From: Lepidostoma basale
Lineage: Eukaryota > Arthropoda > Insecta > Trichoptera > Lepidostomatidae
Reading direction: 5' to 3'
Assembly: GCA_022606425.2 (NCBI GenBank)
Contig: JAHDVF020001237.1
Location: 1,385,001 to 1,449,000, forward strand
DNA length: 64,000 bases
In this document: positions 63,895-64,000 of the stretch, one piece after another
Position numbering within the stretch: the stretch's first letter is position 1
Layout of the letters: each line of letters begins with the position of its first letter
Notes under the pieces: model-generated
Database searches by the model: none
Seen by the model: the letters and a program-made list of their open reading frames with translations, nothing else
Told to the model about the DNA's origin: nothing
Program-made: the position numbers and the translations under genes

Positions 63895-64000
63895 ATAAGG
63901 CGATCACATTCGAAAAATCGACGAGCGTGCATGTTGCGATGAATGAATGTAGAGGAATGCCGAGAAGTGTGTCAGGACAGAGCAGTATAACATCCTCTCT
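63895..64000 (+). mobile_element. LINE family B, opposite-orientation piece at window edge
   Basis: 'atcgacgagcgtgcatgttg', 'cgatgaatgaatgtagagga', 'cgagaagtgtgtcaggacag' is the sense 3' part (compare 47590-47650). It is head to head with the previous copy and runs off the window. Confidence 0.7.

Noticed and set aside
1..64000. CRISPR arrays, bacterial operons, rRNA
   Set aside because: None seen. Spacings of direct repeats are those of transposons and minisatellites, and the gene content is eukaryotic.

Overview
This window looks like intergenic or intronic DNA from an insect genome. The evidence is its AT-richness, insect-type mariner and Ty3/gypsy elements, tRNA-derived SINEs, and the remains of many LINE (non-LTR retrotransposon) families. 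I cannot name the order or species. No operon, CRISPR array, intact host protein gene or intact tRNA gene was found. The only persuasive host-gene signal is a TATA promoter with a non-coding first exon and a splice donor near 34.55-34.76 kb (+ strand).

Layout. 1-31 kb is a patchwork of SINEs, LINE 3' ends and foldback (palindromic) repeats, with a worn mariner at 3.5-4.1 kb. 31-37.5 kb holds a possible solo LTR, the promoter and exon candidate and AT-rich DNA. 37.47-38.76 kb is an apparently intact 1287-bp mariner with a 346-codon D,D34D transposase and a TA target duplication. 40.6-42.6 kb shows two nested LINE insertions into foldback repeats, both with target-site duplications, and a perfect 205-bp tandem duplication. 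44-54 kb is again LINE, SINE and foldback fragments. 54.46-63.54 kb is a young Ty3/gypsy retrotransposon with two near-identical 1553-bp direct repeats, gag, and a 1019-codon pol. Gag and pol are joined by a textbook -1 frameshift signal (A AAA AAC plus a 13-bp stem). The window ends in a LINE fragment.

How the parts relate. Nearly all LINE pieces are 3' ends, covering the reverse-transcriptase C-terminal tail and the 3' UTR. They end in short-unit tails, (GAA)n in some families and (TTAG)n in another. This is what 5'-truncated target-primed reverse transcription leaves behind. The SINEs share a tRNA-like head and a conserved tail.

Most notable pattern. Several sequence-unrelated foldback families share one RNA layout: CTGANGA, one unpaired base, a short hairpin, GAAA, a self-complementary stem, then TC. 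That is the hammerhead ribozyme core with a very short palindromic stem III, usually present twice, head to head, in one foldback. The hairpin and stem sequences change between families while the core stays, which argues for an RNA-level constraint. The best copies are at 29281-29319, 40819-40865 and 12060-12095. One caution is that all carry an extra base between the core and stem II compared with the canonical fold.
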